From assembly GCA_046590205.1 (NCBI GenBank), contig JBKJTT010000079.1, positions 13,327 to 77,326 of the forward strand: 64,000 nucleotides of DNA, in the 5' to 3' direction. The notes beneath the pieces were generated by a model. It did not search any database. It saw only the letters and a list, made by a program, of their open reading frames with translations, and had not been told where the DNA came from. Shown here one piece after another: positions 63,337 through 64,000 of the stretch (the stretch's first letter is position 1; the number at the start of each line of letters is the position of its first letter). Origin of the DNA: DATDEW01 sp046590205. GTDB lineage: Bacteria; Bacteroidota; Ignavibacteria; Palsa-1295. The translations under genes were made by a program, and so were the position numbers.

Positions 63337-63540
63337 CGTTTTCTCAATTGCTTCCTCTCACGCATGGGCGCCCATGCAGAGAAGAAGTTAAATCTACGGA
63401 AGCGGGGTTGCACTTTTGTCCCAGTTAATTGCACAACTCAACTACCGTACTGAAGTAATAATGTTTTGAGAAAGCCAGAGTTACAGCAGTTGGCAGAAAA
63501 AGTATGAATTTTGTAGAATCTCCCACTTTTCTCCTTATTT
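63337..63540. other. 204-bp gap with perfect 16-bp palindrome
   Basis: GCATGGGCGCCCATGC at 63362-63377 is a perfect palindrome, flanked by a near-matching TCTC/GAGA pair, so it may fold as a longer hairpin after the aldehyde dehydrogenase gene. It lacks a T-tail. Nothing else is visible but a -7-like element at the far end. Confidence 0.4.
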
Positions 63541-63543
63541 TTG
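63536..63543 (+). promoter_or_regulatory. -7-like element (TATTTTTG) overlapping the proposed FtsB-like start
   Basis: Exact TAnnTTTG match. It would place transcription start after position 63541, so if it is the promoter the TTG at 63541 cannot be the start codon. Confidence 0.35.
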
Positions 63544-63885
63544 CACATAATTAGTCGTAACTACTTGCGTAAGCTCAACCTCAAGAAGTCACTTAAAAAG
63601 ATTCTTCGTTCGCCCAAGCTTTTGCTTATTGCGGCGACAGTCCTTGTTCTCTCAGCAACTCTCCTTTTTGCTAATAAAGGTATCTGGCGTCATGTCTCGC
63701 TGCGTCACGATGTATCAGTTCTTTCCGAACGTGATAGAGTGCTCATAGATGAAGAATCATTGATCACAAAAAAAGTAGATCAGCTCTCTTCCGAAGACGG
63801 AAGTCTTATTGAAAGAATTGCGCGTGAAAAATATTACATGAAACGAGCCGGCGAAGTAATCTATCGCCAGGAGCAGCCAAAGTGA
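63541..63885 (+). CDS. FtsB/DivIC-like septum formation initiator
   Basis: Product of up to 114 residues: basic N-terminus, one membrane helix (LLLIAATVLVLSATLLFA), a short coiled coil (about 55-90) and the FtsB/DivIC end pattern IERIAREKYYMKRAGEVIYR. This family joins FtsL and FtsQ in the division site. The frame begins with TTG at 63541, but a -7-like element overlaps it; a TTG at 63565 or an ATT would also keep the helix. Its stop overlaps the next gene by 4 bp (GTGA). Confidence 0.8.
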   Translation: MHIISRNYLRKLNLKKSLKKILRSPKLLLIAATVLVLSATLLFANKGIWRHVSLRHDVSVLSERDRVLIDEESLITKKVDQLSSEDGSLIERIAREKYYMKRAGEVIYRQEQPK

Positions 63886-64000
63886 GCGCCGAGCGCAGTC
63901 TTTCAATCGGTGTCGATATTGGCGGCACAACAATCAAATCCGGTGTTGTAGATATTTCAAAAGCCAAAGTATTAAAGACCACGGTTACTGATACTCCAAA
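63882..64000 (+). CDS. ROK-family sugar kinase/glucokinase (3' truncated)
   Basis: Runs off the window edge; 39 complete residues are visible from a GTG start in a GTGA overlap with the FtsB-like gene. The sequence LSIGVDIGGTTIKSGVVD is the N-terminal phosphate-binding signature of ROK proteins, which include glucokinases and repressors. No HTH precedes it, which favours a kinase. Confidence 0.8.
   Translation, partial: MSAERSLSIGVDIGGTTIKSGVVDISKAKVLKTTVTDTP

Overview
The window is about 64 kb of a compact bacterial chromosome. It is best explained as a member of the Bacteroidota/Chlorobiota superphylum, and the mix of genes suggests an Ignavibacteria- or Kapabacteria-like lineage, although that finer placement is inference. 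The evidence is: three proteins with type IX secretion system (T9SS) C-terminal sorting domains; a protein with the domain order of the T9SS component PorE; a SusC-like TonB-dependent receptor; OmpA/carboxypeptidase-regulatory fusions; a 31-codon AURKAIP1/COX24-like ribosome-associated gene; and repeated TAnnTTTG sequences (the Bacteroidota -7 element) upstream of starts, with few clear Shine-Dalgarno sequences. There is no rRNA, phage, transposase, CRISPR array or recognisable defence system.

Layout. 1-5 kb: the 3' part of a T9SS cargo protein, then nadK, facing cdsA and a CPBP membrane protease. 5.1-11.2 kb: a small polysaccharide export locus (SLBB-type exporter, glycosyltransferase, Wzx-like flippase) followed by an outer-membrane barrel protein. 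11.2-17.7 kb: tadA, tRNA-Ile(CAT), an esterase, mtaB, a GT39-like membrane protein, an exonuclease III-like gene and a TPR protein; the gap before the TPR gene carries DnaA-box-like sites. 17.8-27.4 kb, minus strand: an OmpA-family protein, then (beyond tRNA-Glu(CTC), which lies on the plus strand) the tight cluster SDR-yqeY-cvpA-mutS2-biotin carboxylase-ymdB-like-folD. 27.5-33.1 kb: argS, a CBS/CorC-type membrane protein, the PorE-like gene and nadD, apparently one operon. 33.1-42.2 kb: acyl-CoA carboxylase beta subunit, a second T9SS cargo protein, a small unknown gene, uvrB, and a dihydrolipoamide acyltransferase. 42.2-51.1 kb: a surface block of a DUF4397 lipoprotein, a 1290-residue T9SS protein built from a duplicated 1.2-kb unit, and a TonB-dependent receptor. 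51.2-59 kb: glnA and an Lrp/AsnC regulator, divergent from threonine aldolase, a thioesterase and a polytopic membrane protein, then phosphohexomutase and enolase. 59-64 kb: a flavoprotein with a roughly 290-residue RGG/GGY[DSN]R low-complexity tail, the COX24-like gene, an aldehyde dehydrogenase, an FtsB/DivIC-like protein and the start of a ROK kinase.

Most of this is housekeeping and cell-envelope function, with tail-to-tail genes separated by 0-5 bp or overlapping. The most unusual object is the flavoprotein-RGG fusion at 59454-61583: an FAD-dependent oxidoreductase fold joined to a eukaryote-like arginine/tyrosine/glycine-rich disordered region encoded by tandem DNA repeats. Secondary points of interest are the PorE-like gene inside a housekeeping operon, the internally duplicated cargo protein beside a TonB receptor, a 17-bp palindrome between the Lrp gene and threonine aldolase, and several dispersed-repeat-like intergenic hairpins.
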